DNA from: Saposhnikovia divaricata
Taxonomy: Eukaryota; Streptophyta; Magnoliopsida; Apiales; Apiaceae
Direction of reading: 5' to 3'
Length of the DNA stretch: 64,000 bases
Assembly: GCA_036435485.1 (NCBI GenBank)
Contig: CM071600.1
Coordinates: 57,285,546 to 57,349,545 of the forward strand
Each line of letters opens with the position of its first letter. The first letter of the stretch is position 1. Shown piece after piece: positions 30,294 through 40,911 of this stretch. The translations under genes and the position numbers were made by a program. The notes under the pieces are model-generated. The model worked only from the letters and a program-made list of their open reading frames with translations. It was not told where the DNA came from and made no database searches.

Positions 30294-33200
30294 GAGCTAG
30301 GCTCCGGCCGAAGATGCAAATTGTCCGAAGACGCATAAAAACGAAAATTATGCTAAGGACAAAATAAAAAGAGCTAGGCTCCGGCCGAAGATGCAAATTG
30401 TCCGAAGACGCATAAAAACGAAAATTATGCTAAGGACAAAATAAAAAGAGCTAGGCTCCGGCCGAAGATGCAAATTGTCCGAAGACGCATAAAAACGAAA
30501 ATTATGCCAAGGACAAAATAAAAAGAGCTAGGCTCCGGCCGAAGATGCAAATTGTCCGAAGACGCATAAAAACGAAAATTATGCTAAGGACAAAATAAAA
30601 AGAGCTAGGCTCCGGCCGAAGATGCAAATTGTCCGAAGACGCATAAAAACGAAAATTATGCTAAGGACAAAATAAAAAGAGCTAGGCTCCGGCCGAAGAT
30701 GCAAATTGTCCGAAGACGCATAAAAACGAAAATTATGCTAAGGACAAAATAAAAAGAGCTAGGCTCCGGCCGAAGATGCAAATTGTCCGAAGACGCATAA
30801 AAACGAAAATTATGCTAAGGACAAAATAAAAAGAGCTAGGCTCCGGCCGAAGATGCAAATTGTCCGAAGACGCATAAAAACGAAAATTATGCTAAGGACA
30901 AAATAAAAAGAGCTAGGCTCCGGCCGAAGATGCAAATTGTCCGAAGACGCATAAAAACGAAAATTATGCCAAGGACAAAATAAAAAGAGCTAGGCTCCGG
31001 CCGAAGATGCAAATTGTCCGAAGACGCATAAAAACGAAAATTATGCTAAGGACAAAAAAGAGCTAGGCTCCGACCGAAGATGCAAATTGTCCGAAGACGC
31101 ATAAAAACGAAAATTATTCCAAGGACAAAATAAAAAGAGCTAGGCTCCGGCCGAAGATGCAAATTGTCCGAAGACGCATAAAAACGAAAATTATGCTAAG
31201 GACAAAATAAAAAGAGCTAGGCTCCGGCCGAAGATGCAAATTGTCCGAAGACGCATAAAAACGAAAATTATGCTAAGGACAAAAAAGAGCTAGGCTCCGA
31301 CCGAAGATGCAAATTGTCCGAAGACGCATAAAAACGAAAATTATTCCAAGGACAAAATAAAAAGAGCTAGGCTCCGGCCGAAGATGCAAATTGTCCGAAG
31401 ACGCATAAAAACGAAAATTATGCTAAGGACAAAAAAGAGCTAGGCTCCGACCGAAGATGCAAATTGTCCGAAGACGCATAAAAACGAAAATTATTCCAAG
31501 GACAAAATAAAAAGAGCTAGGCTCCGGCCGAAGATGCAAATTGTCCGAAGACGCATAAAAACGAAAATTATGCTAAGGACAAAATAAAAAGAGCTAGGCT
31601 CCGGCCGAAGATGCAAATTGTCCGAAGACGCATAAAAACGAAAATTATGCTAAGGACAAAATAAAAAGAGCTAGGCTCCGGCCGAAGATGCAAATTGTCC
31701 GAAGACGCATAAAAACGAAAATTATGCTAAGGACAAAATAAAAAGAGCTAGGCTCCGGCCGAAGATGCAAATTGTCCGAAGACGCATAAAAACGAAAATT
31801 ATGCTAAGGACAAAATAAAAAGAGCTAGGCTCCGGCCGAAGATGCAAATTGTCCGAAGACGCATAAAAACGAAAATTATGCTAAGGACAAAATAAAAAGA
31901 GCTAGGCTCCGGCCGAAGATGCAAATTGTCCGAAGACGCATAAAAACGAAAATTATGCTAAGGACAAAAAAGAGCTAGGCTCCGACCGAAGATGCAAATT
32001 GTCCGAAGACGCATAAAAACGAAAATTATTCCAAGGACAAAATAAAAAGAGCTAGGCTCCGGCCGAAGATGCAAATTGTCCGAAGACGCATAAAAACGAA
32101 AATTATGCTAAGGACAAAATAAAAAGAGCTAGGCTCCGGCCGAAGATGCAAATTGTCCGAAGACGCATAAAAACGAAAATTATGCTAAGGACAAAATAAA
32201 AAGAGCTAGGCTCCGGCCGAAGATGCAAATTGTCCGAAGACGCATAAAAACGAAAATTATGCTAAGGACAAAATAAAAAGAGCTAGGCTCCGGCCGAAGA
32301 TGCAAATTGTCCGAAGACGCATAAAAACGAAAATTATGCTAAGGACAAAAAAGAGCTAGGCTCCGACCGAAGATGCAAATTGTCCGAAGACGCATAAAAA
32401 CGAAAATTATTCCAAGGACAAAATAAAAAGAGCTAGGCTCCGGCCGAAGATGCAAATTGTCCGAAGACGCATAAAAACGAAAATTATGCTAAGGACAAAA
32501 TAAAAAGAGCTAGGCTCCGGCCGAAGATGCAAATTGTCCGAAGACGCATAAAAACGAAAATTATGCTAAGGACAAAATAAAAAGAGCTAGGCTCCGGCCG
32601 AAGATGCAAATTGTCCGAAGACGCATAAAAACGAAAATTATGCTAAGGACAAAATAAAAAGAGCTAGGCTCCGGCCGAAGATGCAAATTGTCCGAAGACG
32701 CATAAAAACGAAAATTATGCTAAGGACAAAATAAAAAGAGCTAGGATCCGGCCGAAGATGCAAATTGTCCGAAGACGCATAAAAACGAAAATTATGCTAA
32801 GGACAAAATAAAAAGAGCTAGGCTCCGGCCGAAGATGCAAATTGTCCGAAGACGCATAAAAACGAAAATTATGCCAAGGACAAAATAAAAAGAGCTAGGC
32901 TCCGGCCGAAGATGCAAATTGTCCGAAGACGCATAAAAACGAAAATTATGCTAAGGACAAAATAAAAAGAGCTAGGCTCCGGCCGAAGATGCAAATTGTC
33001 CGAAGACGCATAAAAACGAAAATTATGCTAAGGACAAAATAAAAAGAGCTAGGCTCCGGCCGAAGATGCAAATTGTCCGAAGACGCATAAAAACGAAAAT
33101 TATGCTAAGGACAAAAAAGAGCTAGGCTCCGACCGAAGATGCAAATTGTCCGAAGACGCATAAAAACGAAAATTATTCCAAGGACAAAATAAAAAGAGCT

Positions 33201-33480
33201 AGGCTCCGGCCGAAGATGCAAATTGTCCGAAGACGCATAAAAACGAAAATTATGCTAAGGACAAAATAAAAAGAGCTAGGCTCCGGCCGAAGATGCAAAT
33301 TGTCCGAAGACGCATAAAATCGAAAATTATGCTAAGGACAAAATAAAAAGAGCTAGGCTCCGGCCGAAGATGCAAATTGTCCGAAGACGCATAAAAATGA
33401 AAATTATGCCAAGGACAAAATAAAAAGTGCAATACTGTCCGAAGACGCGTGACTTTACGCTAAGGACAATATAAATTGAA
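30294..33480 (+). repeat. Tandem array of a 77-bp unit, about 41 copies, in the Gypsy 3' region
   Basis: Units start GAGCTAGGCTCCGGCCGAAG and recur every 77 bp from 30294; a degenerate 42nd follows at 33427. Six units (starting 31060, 31287, 31437, 31972, 32353, 33119) are a variant with CCGACCG and ATTATTCC, and each is preceded by a unit shortened by 4 bp (73 bp). The spacings are 10, 3, 2, 7, 5 and 10 units, so the array grew by copying blocks. Each unit holds two CCGAAGA motifs. Tandem repeats in the 3' region are a known habit of Tat-lineage elements and a known source of satellites. The period is not a multiple of three, so it does not code. Confidence 0.97.
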
Positions 33481-33599
33481 AAATAAAGCGACATAAATAT
33501 CTCAAAAGGTCAGAGTTATGCCCGAAGGCTTACATCAATCCGAATAAAAAGTTATGCCCGAAGGCTTACATTACATGATCGGAAACAAAAGAAGAAAAC

Positions 33600-35338
33600 T
33601 TAATCGGAAAGTTCAGGCACGGAGCCCGAACTGACTTCGAGAGGTAGATCGGGTTCTGGGGGACGAGTAACGGGATCTTCAAACATGCCCAGGATCTGCT
33701 TGTAGTCCCAACCCTTCTCATGAGCCCGAACCACTGCCTCATCGAAACCAGCCGCATAACTCCTGTCCTCGCACTGGATCATCTTCTTCTCGGAATTCTT
33801 CAGCAACCGCCGACTCCGCTTGGCTTGCTCGGTCCTCCTCGCCGCCAGCCTCGACTGAGAATCCCTCTCCAGCTCCAAAGATTTGCGTTCGATCTCCAAA
33901 TTCTCGACACGAGTCTGGAGTTCGGCATTCTGCTTCCGAAGAGATTCTACTTCCCTCAGCTGCTTGGACATGTCCTTTACCTTGTCCTGAACGGCCGCAG
34001 CCCAAGGAGCAGTCTGAAACGAACAAGAAAGCAAACATGAAACGAATGAAAAAACATGCAAAAAATACAAGTACAAAAGTAACAAGGAATATACCATAGT
34101 AAGGTGCCCCAACAGCTCGGCACAAGCCGACACGGGATCAGCAGATTCATAAACAGATCGATCGGCAGGAAGAATCATGGCGTGGAGGAAGTCGTCGGAA
34201 ACCTGCTTCGCTTCCGCAGGAGCAGGGGCAGCAAACTTATCCGTGGACATGATCGACCAAGAAGGTCGGTAGGACTGAATAACCTCTTCGGTATTCCGAA
34301 TCCTCTTGTTCACATTATCAGCAGTGCCACCAGACGAAGAACCAGCTAGATGACCAGACTCAGAAACCGTTCTAGGATCATTCTGATCGGCCTCGGTTCC
34401 GTCGGTAATTAGACGTTGCTCCTCGGCCTTTTTCTTGGCCTCCTCTTCAGCCCACCGAAGCAATCTAGCTTCCTCTTCGGCCTTCTTCTTGGCCGCTTTC
34501 TCGGCCTGCCTCCGAGCCAAATCCTGTTTAGAAGACACTGCAACAACAAAACAAAAAATCAGCAAGTTATCATTTTTGAACAAAAATTTACCGAAGAAAG
34601 AAAAGATATGTTACCACCACGCCAATGGATAGCGTCAAGATAACCCTTGTCTCGGCTCATAGCTAGGGGAATCTTATCCGGGACCATCGGTCGGCTGATT
34701 TTGTAATAATCAGCCTTATCTTGATCAGACATATCAGGTGCCAGTACGTTCCGAGGTTCTATCTCTCGCCACACTCGGTAATTATCTAACCTCGGACCAC
34801 TAATGAAAAACCACTTGGTGTGCGTGTTATGATTACTAGAGTTGGTGGCAGCCCAATCTGCCCGACCAGGCCTTCGGGCTATTGTGTAGAAGCCCGCCGA
34901 TTTAGGGTTCCTCCTTATGTCATAATGATGAAGAAAGAGGACCAATCGAGGTTCGACCTCGGCCTTTATGCATCTAGTTTGAAAGGCATTGAAGTGAATA
35001 AAACTGTTCGGGTCCAGCTGACCTAAAGCTACCCTCGTATGAATCAAGAACCTCTTAATGATGGGAAGAAGAGGGAGTCTAAGGCCGCAATGGAAGGCTC
35101 GTTCAGAAATGCCTATTTTAAAGCTTCCATGAGGACAAGGGGAAACAGGGGTATGGTAGACGAGGTCATCTTCTTCTGCCTGGTACGCCTCATATTGTTC
35201 GGGGAAGTCATACCTACTATGCATGTGTAAGACTTCTTCTTCGGACATATCCGAAAGAAGATTGGCTGCTGGAAATTTTGACTCATCGCCAAAATGCGCC
35301 ATCGCCGAATACGGAGGAACCGCACCTGATTGAGCCAT
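33600..35338 (-). CDS. Three-exon antisense gene of the Gypsy element (putative gypsy-type transposon domain protein)
   Basis: Exons on the minus strand: 35338-34615, 34537-34095 and 34013-33600. The introns are GT..AG (34614-34538 and 34094-34014). Both joins keep frame (HWRG|VSSKQDLA and HLTM|TAPWAAAV). Exon 1 (MAQSGAVPPYSAMAHFG start) contains RLPLLPIIKRFLIHTRVALG and LDPNSFIHFNAFQTRC, which resembles the Pfam family called putative gypsy type transposon (PF04195, from memory). Exon 2 is a Lys/Glu/Ala-rich helix. Exon 3 is a long coiled coil (about residues 210-310) ending VPELSD. Such antisense ORFs occur between pol and the 3' LTR in relatives. Their function is unknown. Intron 2 is 81 bp and open, so retention would also be translatable. 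Confidence 0.78.
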
Positions 35339-36171
35339 CTCCTGCGTTCGGAAACAGAGGAGTCAGCCATGTACTCGGAAAATAAGAAGAAATTTTGAGG
35401 AGAAAACTTATTCGGTCAGTAACCGAGTACAGAGGGCTTGGATCAATCGGCCGAATAAAACCCAGATTCATGCGAACCGAAGGGTGTTCTTAAGTATTGG
35501 GGACACCGAAGAAAGTTCTTACCCCAAAAAATTCCCAAAAACAAAAACGAAAACCTACAAAAACTAGTAAACTCCCAAAACGGTTCAAACCCATATCCCC
35601 ACAAACCTCTTATCATCGAAAAAGAAAAACCCTACCACATTTACATATACACATACAAACATACATGCATTTGCACAAAATAAAAACGCGAACCTTCATA
35701 CTAACAGATATCTTGAAAGAAAGGAGAAGAACTTACTTATTGTCCAGTAGGAGATGAGGTTGAGTTCCTGGGGATAGTTTGTTTGAAGATGAACCGCAAC
35801 TGGAGTTGGAGCAGTGATGTCGTTCGAACCTGCGTTCCCAATCGTTAAATTTGGAGGAAAGGTTGAGAAGAAATTTTTTACCAAAAGGCCGATGTGAAAA
35901 GAGAAAAGTAAAAATGACAAAGGGGTTTTTGAGGTTTTAATAGACACGACCCTTGAAGATAGAGGACGTTACAAATTCAACGGCTACGATTTAAGCACAG
36001 ATCTTAAGACAGGAGTAACTGCCATCATTAATGGACGCGACTCCCCACGCGACTCCTTCTCATCAATAGCTGTCATCCACGTCATCTATAACGGCCGAGA
36101 AGGTAATCCGGAGATGGGCCATTGGTTTCGGCCTTCAGTCCGAGGATACCTCTTACCGAAGCCCTGGGACA
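35339..36171. other. Gypsy non-coding region before the 3' LTR
   Basis: It holds the presumed promoter of the antisense gene and the end of the element. No canonical polypurine tract is obvious immediately before the LTR (the last bases are CCGAAGCCCTGGGACA). No gene is seen; the short ORFs here are dismissed. Confidence 0.6.
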
Positions 36172-36574
36172 TGTTGGAGGCCCATTGGCCCAATAGGCTA
36201 TATTAAGCCCATCACTGTACACCTAAGCTAAGTATCCAAGACATAGAGATCCGAATCCAAGACATAGAGATCCCTTGGATGCTTCGGTCCAGTCAACAAG
36301 TGACACCTCAGAACGTGGGGTACGGCTGTTCTCTCCTCATCATCTCCTAGGGCCCACATCCGAAGGCTATAAATAAAAGAGAGTAAGCAACAACAAGGGA
36401 CAATTCATGATCACTACTCAAGTATTCTCTTTCACAATTTCTTTACGTTTTACCCTCAATTAAACAACCAGAAAACTTACTCTTACGCCGGAGGTGAATC
36501 GAGGGTCAACACCCTCGCATTCTTTTGTTTTGCAGGTTGACCGAAGGCCCTACTCGGAAATATCTGGTTCCAAC
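36172..36574 (+). repeat. 3' LTR of the Gypsy element
   Basis: Nearly identical to the 5' LTR: CCCATTGGCC for CCCATCGGCC, TTTGTTTTGC for TTTGTCTTGC, and one CT pair fewer in ACCCTCTCAATT. The terminal CA seems lost, so KUP sequence (CTGAGCATCACAG) follows directly after TTCCAA. Confidence 0.92.
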
Positions 36575-36964
36575 TGAGCATCACAGGTTTCCTTTGTATT
36601 TCATTTCCCATCCAGTGTTCACTTTAATTCCTTGAAGTACATTTAATCATGTGAACAATAGTGTTTTTTTAATAATTAAACACACTCACGCACCTACATC
36701 TTGGCTTTGACAAGATTCAAACCCTTAACATCATGTGAAGAATAATGTTTTCGTAGGCTGGTACATACATATTAATTGCTGCACAACATATTACAGGGAC
36801 AGAAGCGCTTTTTGCTGACCTTGCATTCTTTCCACTTTTAGCAATACAGTTAGATTTTACAGTGGTTGTGTTTCCGTGCCTTCTGTTAGCCTATTTTGGA
36901 CAAGCAGCCTACCTCATGAACAACAAGGAACATGTCTCTGATGCATTCTATCATTCTATTCCAG
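36575..36964 (+). pseudogene. KUP end of exon 5, intron 5, exon 6
   Basis: 36575-36586 (SIT, ending ATCACAG|GTTTCC) completes exon 5 right after the Gypsy element. Exon 6 (36797-36964) follows the acceptor ATTACAG: GTEALFADLAFFPLLAIQL, then a hydrophobic FPCLLLAYFGQAAYL and NNKEHVSDAFYHSIP, ending CCAG|GTTCAG. Neither piece has internal damage. Confidence 0.9.
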
Positions 36965-37296
36965 GTTCAGTCTTGCATTCATTTTCTGTTTCACCAGTCT
37001 CATTATGGAAACGTGGGAAGTATTCGAACAAAATACATGTGTGTGTGATCTTTTCCAATGTTATGACCATGATTCGAATGTTACAGATCTGAGGTTCATT
37101 TGACACAATTTTTAATTACCAGTAGAGATACCCGTAAGACACATGCACTCTATTTTAATATATTGCCGCTACTGATTAATTTTTGGTGATATGTGAAATT
37201 TTCAACTATATTAAGTACTTACCTTTATGCCAAACAGACCCAATGTGAAAGTCAAAATTTATGATGCCTAACAGATATAAACTCTTTATTGCGCAG

Positions 37297-37507
37297 ACGT
37301 TACTGTTGTAGTCTACAATCTCGGATACTTTCTCAATAATTAAGCAGGCCCTTGCACTTGGATGTTTTCCCAGAGTTAAGGTTATACATTCATCAAAGAA
37401 CTTCCTCGGGCAGATATACATTCCAGATATTAATTGGATCCTTCTGATACTTTGCATCGCTGTTACAGCTGGATTTCATGTTCAAAATCAAATTGGCAAT
37501 GCCTATG
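37297..37507 (+). pseudogene. KUP exon 7 with premature stop
   Basis: The in-frame reading STISDTFSIIKQALALGCFP then RVKVIHSSKNFLGQIYIPDI and a hydrophobic helix ends IGNAYG before the donor GTGAGT. A TAG at 37309-37311 lies in frame near the start. The part expected upstream (a VYWPMFIVAT-like segment) is unrecognisable, so the 5' end of the exon is degraded and the acceptor choice (GCGCAG before 37297) is a guess. Confidence 0.82.
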
Positions 37508-37641
37508 GTGAGTATGTCATTAATAGAATTTTCAGCCAGCAGAGTTTACATGGTTTTGCTTGAGAGGTTTAGGTTATTTAAGTAAATCTATGCAGATTTG
37601 TTTTACCTGAGACAAACTTCTTTGTATTTGTCTTTTGACAG

Positions 37642-38653
37642 GAATAGCAGCTGTATTTGTCATGCTGGTGACAACATTTCTCATGACTTTAGTCATGTTA
37701 TTAGTATGGCATTGCCACTGGATTCTTGTAGTCATTTTTACAATTTTATCTCTGTTGGTCGGGGTAACTTATTTCACAGCTGTACTTTAAAAGGTGGATG
37801 AGGGGGGTTGGGTATCACTCGTGATTGCAGGTGCCATGCTTCTAGTGATGTCTGTTTGGCATTATGGTACAGTGAAACGTTACGAGTGTGAGATGCATGG
37901 TAAAGTCCCTATAAGATGGATTCTTGGTCTTGGTCCTAGTTTAGGACTGGTTCGCGTCCCTGGTATTGGATTTGTCTACACCGAGTTAGCCAGTGGGGTG
38001 CCTCACATTTTCTCACACGTCATTACAAATTTGCCAGCAATCCACTCTGTTGTTGTTTTTGTCTGTGTAAAATACCTTCCTGTTTACACAGTCCCGGAAG
38101 ATGAGAGATACCTCATAAAACGGATTGGACCCAATAGTATTCACACGTTCCGCTGTGTTGCAAGGTATGGATATAAGGACCTCCACAAGAAGGATGATGA
38201 ATTTGAGAAAAAACTCTTTGATAACCTTTTTTTGTTTGTTCGGCTAGAGTCTATGATGGAAGAATGTTCAGTCTCTGCTGATTATAGCCTATACCATGGC
38301 CAAGAAACTCACCAGTCTAGAGGTTTCACCTCAGAAAATAATGCCAACTCAACTTTTAAGATCCACCAAACAATTTCATCAGTAGACTCTATAGTTCCTG
38401 TCACAAACACGTTATCGCGGCATGCGAGCAGTCAGACGGAGGCCAATGAACTGGAGTTTCTTACTAGATGCAGGAGTGGTGCACATACTTGGGAATACAG
38501 TGGTGAGAGCTCGGAAGGGTTCTGGAATCCCTAAAAAAAATAGCTATTGATTATATTTATGCATTTCTGAGAAAGATATGCAGGGATAACAGTGTAATCC
38601 TTAATCTTCCTCAGGAGAGCTTGTTGAATGTTGGGCAGATTTTCTATGTATAA
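37642..38653 (+). pseudogene. KUP last exon: final helices and cytosolic C terminus, stop and frameshift
   Basis: After TTGACAG it encodes GIAAVFVMLVTTFLMTLVML, WHCHWILVVIF and YFTAVL, then TAA at 37788-37790 where Phe or Leu is expected, then DEGGWVSLVIAG, GLGPSLGLVRVPGIGFVYTE and VARYGYKDLHKKDDEFEKKL. At 38532-38534 another TAA arises because the A8 run (38533-38540) is out of step. The -1 frame continues KKIAIDYIYAFLRKICRDNS to NVGQIFYV and its stop at 38651-38653, matching the family C terminus. Confidence 0.93.
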
Positions 38654-38916
38654 CTTGTTCAGAAATAGATTAATGAGAATTAATTGTTTATAGGAACTTA
38701 ATGTTGGGCAGCTGGGGTATAAATTAAAAAATCTTAAAAACAAGCATGATTACAGGAACTTCAATTCAAAATTTTCAATGAATACATTGATGCAAAATAT
38801 GATTCATCGAATAATAAACATGTAACTCTTTTACCCCTCCGACTGTAAAAATGTAAGATTTACCAGACTCAGACTGAGAGAAGCACAACATAATAATTTC
38901 TCATTTTGTACACTAA
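38654..38916. other. 3' flank of the KUP pseudogene
   Basis: AT-rich, no gene. The stretch containing AAAATGTAAGATTTACCAGA (from about 38848) recurs in diverged form near 39143, on the other side of the MITE at 38917, so a short segment was duplicated. Confidence 0.5.
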
Positions 38917-39107
38917 GGACGTGTTTGGCTGAGCTTTTTTTAAGTTCTTATGAACTTATTTTCGGGTAAAAATTTCATATTTTTATATTTTTTTAATACA
39001 AGTATTTAATGTATGTTAATTTTTTTTAGAAAAAAGTTAGGAATCTCCAACTTTGTCTTAAAATAAGTTGACTTATTTTGAAAAAAAGTTTCCCCAAACA
39101 ACTCCCT
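38917..39107. mobile_element. Tourist-like MITE (PIF/Harbinger)
   Basis: 191 bp with ends GGACGTGTTTGG and CCAAACAACTCCC (reverse complement GGGAGTTGTTTGG), like the Tourist terminus, flanked by TAA at 38914-38916 and 39108-39110. The interior is AT-rich with an inverted-repeat look (AAGTTCTTATGAACTTATTTT). It does not code. Confidence 0.8.
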
Positions 39108-39110
39108 AAA

Positions 39111-40230
39111 TACCGTGATAATTTTTTGATCCTCCAACTACCAAAATGTAAGATTTATCAGACGGAAGCACAACATCATAATTCTTACACAAACATTCTG
39201 TAAACTAAATAACACGACAAGTGATAAGTAAGCTTGAATTTTTCGTCTTAAATTTTAAGTTCAAATTTTGTTAATTTCGAAATTTATTAAAATAGATATG
39301 CTTTTGAAAAATATAAAAATAACAAATATATAAGCTTAATTTTTAAATAAAAATTATACTGTACAGAATGACATTTTCCTTATTATTTATTTAAAATGTT
39401 TTTTTGAAGATGATGTTCCGTTTATTGTAGAATAAATTATTAGAGTAATTAAGTATTCATGATCTTGAACATGATGAGATAGCTTTAAGTACTAATGAAT
39501 TTATCACTTGTAATTTCGGATTCGATATTATTAGAATATATACTAATCCTAATTCCTAAAGGCATATCTATACTATAATATTAATAGCATTTAATCCATA
39601 CAAAGCACGGACTATCATATATTATTATTATGAGTTAAATATCAACTAATTGATCTAATATAAGTTTTAGTTTATTTTAATAACTTTTATTATTAATTTT
39701 AAATTTACATGTGTTCCATACTTAATTTCATGACATAAATAAATATCATTAATTTAACATAATTTATATATTTATTGTTAAATATCTTAGTAATTGAATA
39801 GATATTTTTAAAGAGTTATTTAGTGTAACCTAAAATCGTAGAAGAAAGAATTTTAGAAAGTAGCGTGGGTAGACGATGATTCTAATCGCGATATAATTAA
39901 AAACGTTTATAATTCTATAAAACAAATGACTTTTTTATTTTTAATAAATTATTTATAATTTAACTGAATTTGGAATTTTTAACACGTTTTTTTAATTTTT
40001 TAAAAAATTAATTTATTTTTTATAGGAATGTGTTAACAATTTTTTTGGGAGGCAATACATACTCCATTAGTTGTTCTTTAACTGAAATTCAACTATATAC
40101 TCTTTCAATTATATTTTTAATATAATTTTTTTAACTTGTTATTTTTAGGAAGGTGTTAACTATTTTTTTGGAAGTCGTTAACCAACCAACCAACTAACCA
40201 AATATACATTGTTTTACTTATAATAGTATA
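39111..40230. other. AT-rich spacer, possible Helitron 5' terminus at 39567
   Basis: No gene. At 39567 the sequence TCTATACTATAATATTAATA follows an A and resembles, on the plus strand, the 5'-TC ends seen on the minus strand at 51394 and 52480. A degenerate CATACAAAGCACGGACTATC hairpin-like motif lies at about 39597. Confidence 0.35.
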
Positions 40231-40341
40231 CTAGCTTATAACCCGTGCAATGCACGGCTCCTTTTCTAAAATCAATAATTATATTAATTTTTTTAATATT
40301 TATTTGTTATTACTTTACATATCAAATTGTTGTTAAAAATT

Positions 40342-40345
<4 letters not shown>

Positions 40346-40378
<33 letters not shown>
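40346..40378. repeat. (TA)n microsatellite
   Basis: About 16 TA repeats between GATATATAT and ATATCAATTTTT. A site of likely length variation. Confidence 0.95.
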
Positions 40379-40379
<1 letters not shown>

Positions 40380-40511
40380 ATTTTTCTTAGGGAGAATATG
40401 AGTACTTTTCTAAAAAATTGATATATAGGTCATTATTCTAGAAAGGACCTCCTTATATAGAGAATATGAGAGAATTAATCTAAACCATTTATTTCTTAGG
40501 GCCCCGCCAGG

Positions 40512-40859
40512 GGCACATACAATTAAAATGCACCCTCACACACTACATCTAAAAAAAAAAATTCTGATGAACAGTACTTTGCTGACGTGGCATGCCATGT
40601 CAGCATCTGTCACGTGGCATGCCACGTGGCACTACCACGCCAGCAGGTGACCCCACTTTTAATGACGTGGCAGTGTCGCGTGTCATGCCACGTGGCACGC
40701 CACGTCATCCAAAGTGGGGTCACCTGCTGACGTGACATGCCACGTCAGCACGGTGCTGTTCATCAGAAATTTTTTTAATTTTTTTAAAAAAAATACTTTT
40801 TTAAAAAAATGGGTTGGGTTTGCATGTGTGAGGGTGCATTTTAATTTTGTGTGGGTGCA
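40512..40859. mobile_element. GC-rich palindromic TIR element
   Basis: The outer inverted repeats contain AATTAAAATGCACCCTCACA (left) and its reverse complement (right). Inside lies a second, near-perfect inverted repeat: GCAGGTGACCCCACTTT...ATGACGTGG against CCACGTCAT...AAAGTGGGGTCACCTGC. The arms are studded with smaller palindromes, CACGTGGCATGCCACGTGG and CTGACGTGGCATGCCATGTC. It does not code. It stands out from its surroundings in GC content. No TSD is recognised. Confidence 0.75.
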
Positions 40860-40911
40860 TTAAATATATGATTTATAATGATTCTCTCTAATTCTCCATG
40901 TAACAATCTAT

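Larger units (their letters stand above)
24150..36574 (+). mobile_element. Tat-lineage Gypsy LTR retrotransposon (12.4 kb) in KUP exon 5
   Basis: The LTRs are 24150-24555 (406 bp) and 36172-about 36574. They differ by two substitutions, a 2-bp indel and the last bases, so the insertion is young. The target duplication is CTGAG (24145-24149 and 36574-36578), allowing for loss of the terminal bases of the 3' LTR. It splits the codons of GIML|SITG in KUP exon 5. The primer-binding site TGGCGCCGTCTGTGGGA starts at 24558. Order: gag-protease, RT, RNase H, a second (archaeal-type) RNase H, integrase, a 77-bp tandem repeat array, and a spliced gene on the opposite strand. The extra RNase H and absence of a chromodomain place it in the Tat lineage. 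Confidence 0.95.
5941..38653 (+). pseudogene. KUP10/11-like: HAK/KUP/KT potassium transporter pseudogene (KUP10/KUP11 type), broken by three retrotransposons
   Basis: HAK/KUP/KT proteins are multi-pass membrane carriers that import K+. Recognisable pieces in order: exon 1 5941-5999 plus 17046-about 17115; exon 2 17734-17959 ([20 protein letters not shown]); exon 3, 3' half, 22586-22772 (GDGILTPAIS); exon 4 23977-24027 (SGGIKVNHPKMSN); exon 5, 3' part, about 24070-24149 plus 36575-36586; exon 6 36797-36964 (FPCLLLAYFGQAAYL); exon 7 37297-37507 (ALGCFPRVK); last exon 37642-38653 (GLGPSLGLVRVPG, VARYGYKDLHKKDDEFE, ending SLLNVGQIFYV). Lesions: a Copia element in exon 1, a truncated Copia element against exon 3, a Gypsy element in exon 5, about 19 codons of exon 3 gone, most of exon 5 gone (several membrane helices), stops TAG 37309-37311 and TAA 37788-37790, and a frameshift at 38532-38540. 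The KUP10/11 assignment rests on remembered family sequence. Confidence 0.93.

Noticed and set aside
30294..33480. CRISPR-like array
   Set aside because: The units are contiguous 77-bp tandem copies without variable spacers, inside a plant retrotransposon.
37794..38534. A separate short gene beginning at the ATG at 37794
   Set aside because: It is the last exon of the transporter read from an internal Met after a premature stop; upstream sequence in the same frame continues the family homology.
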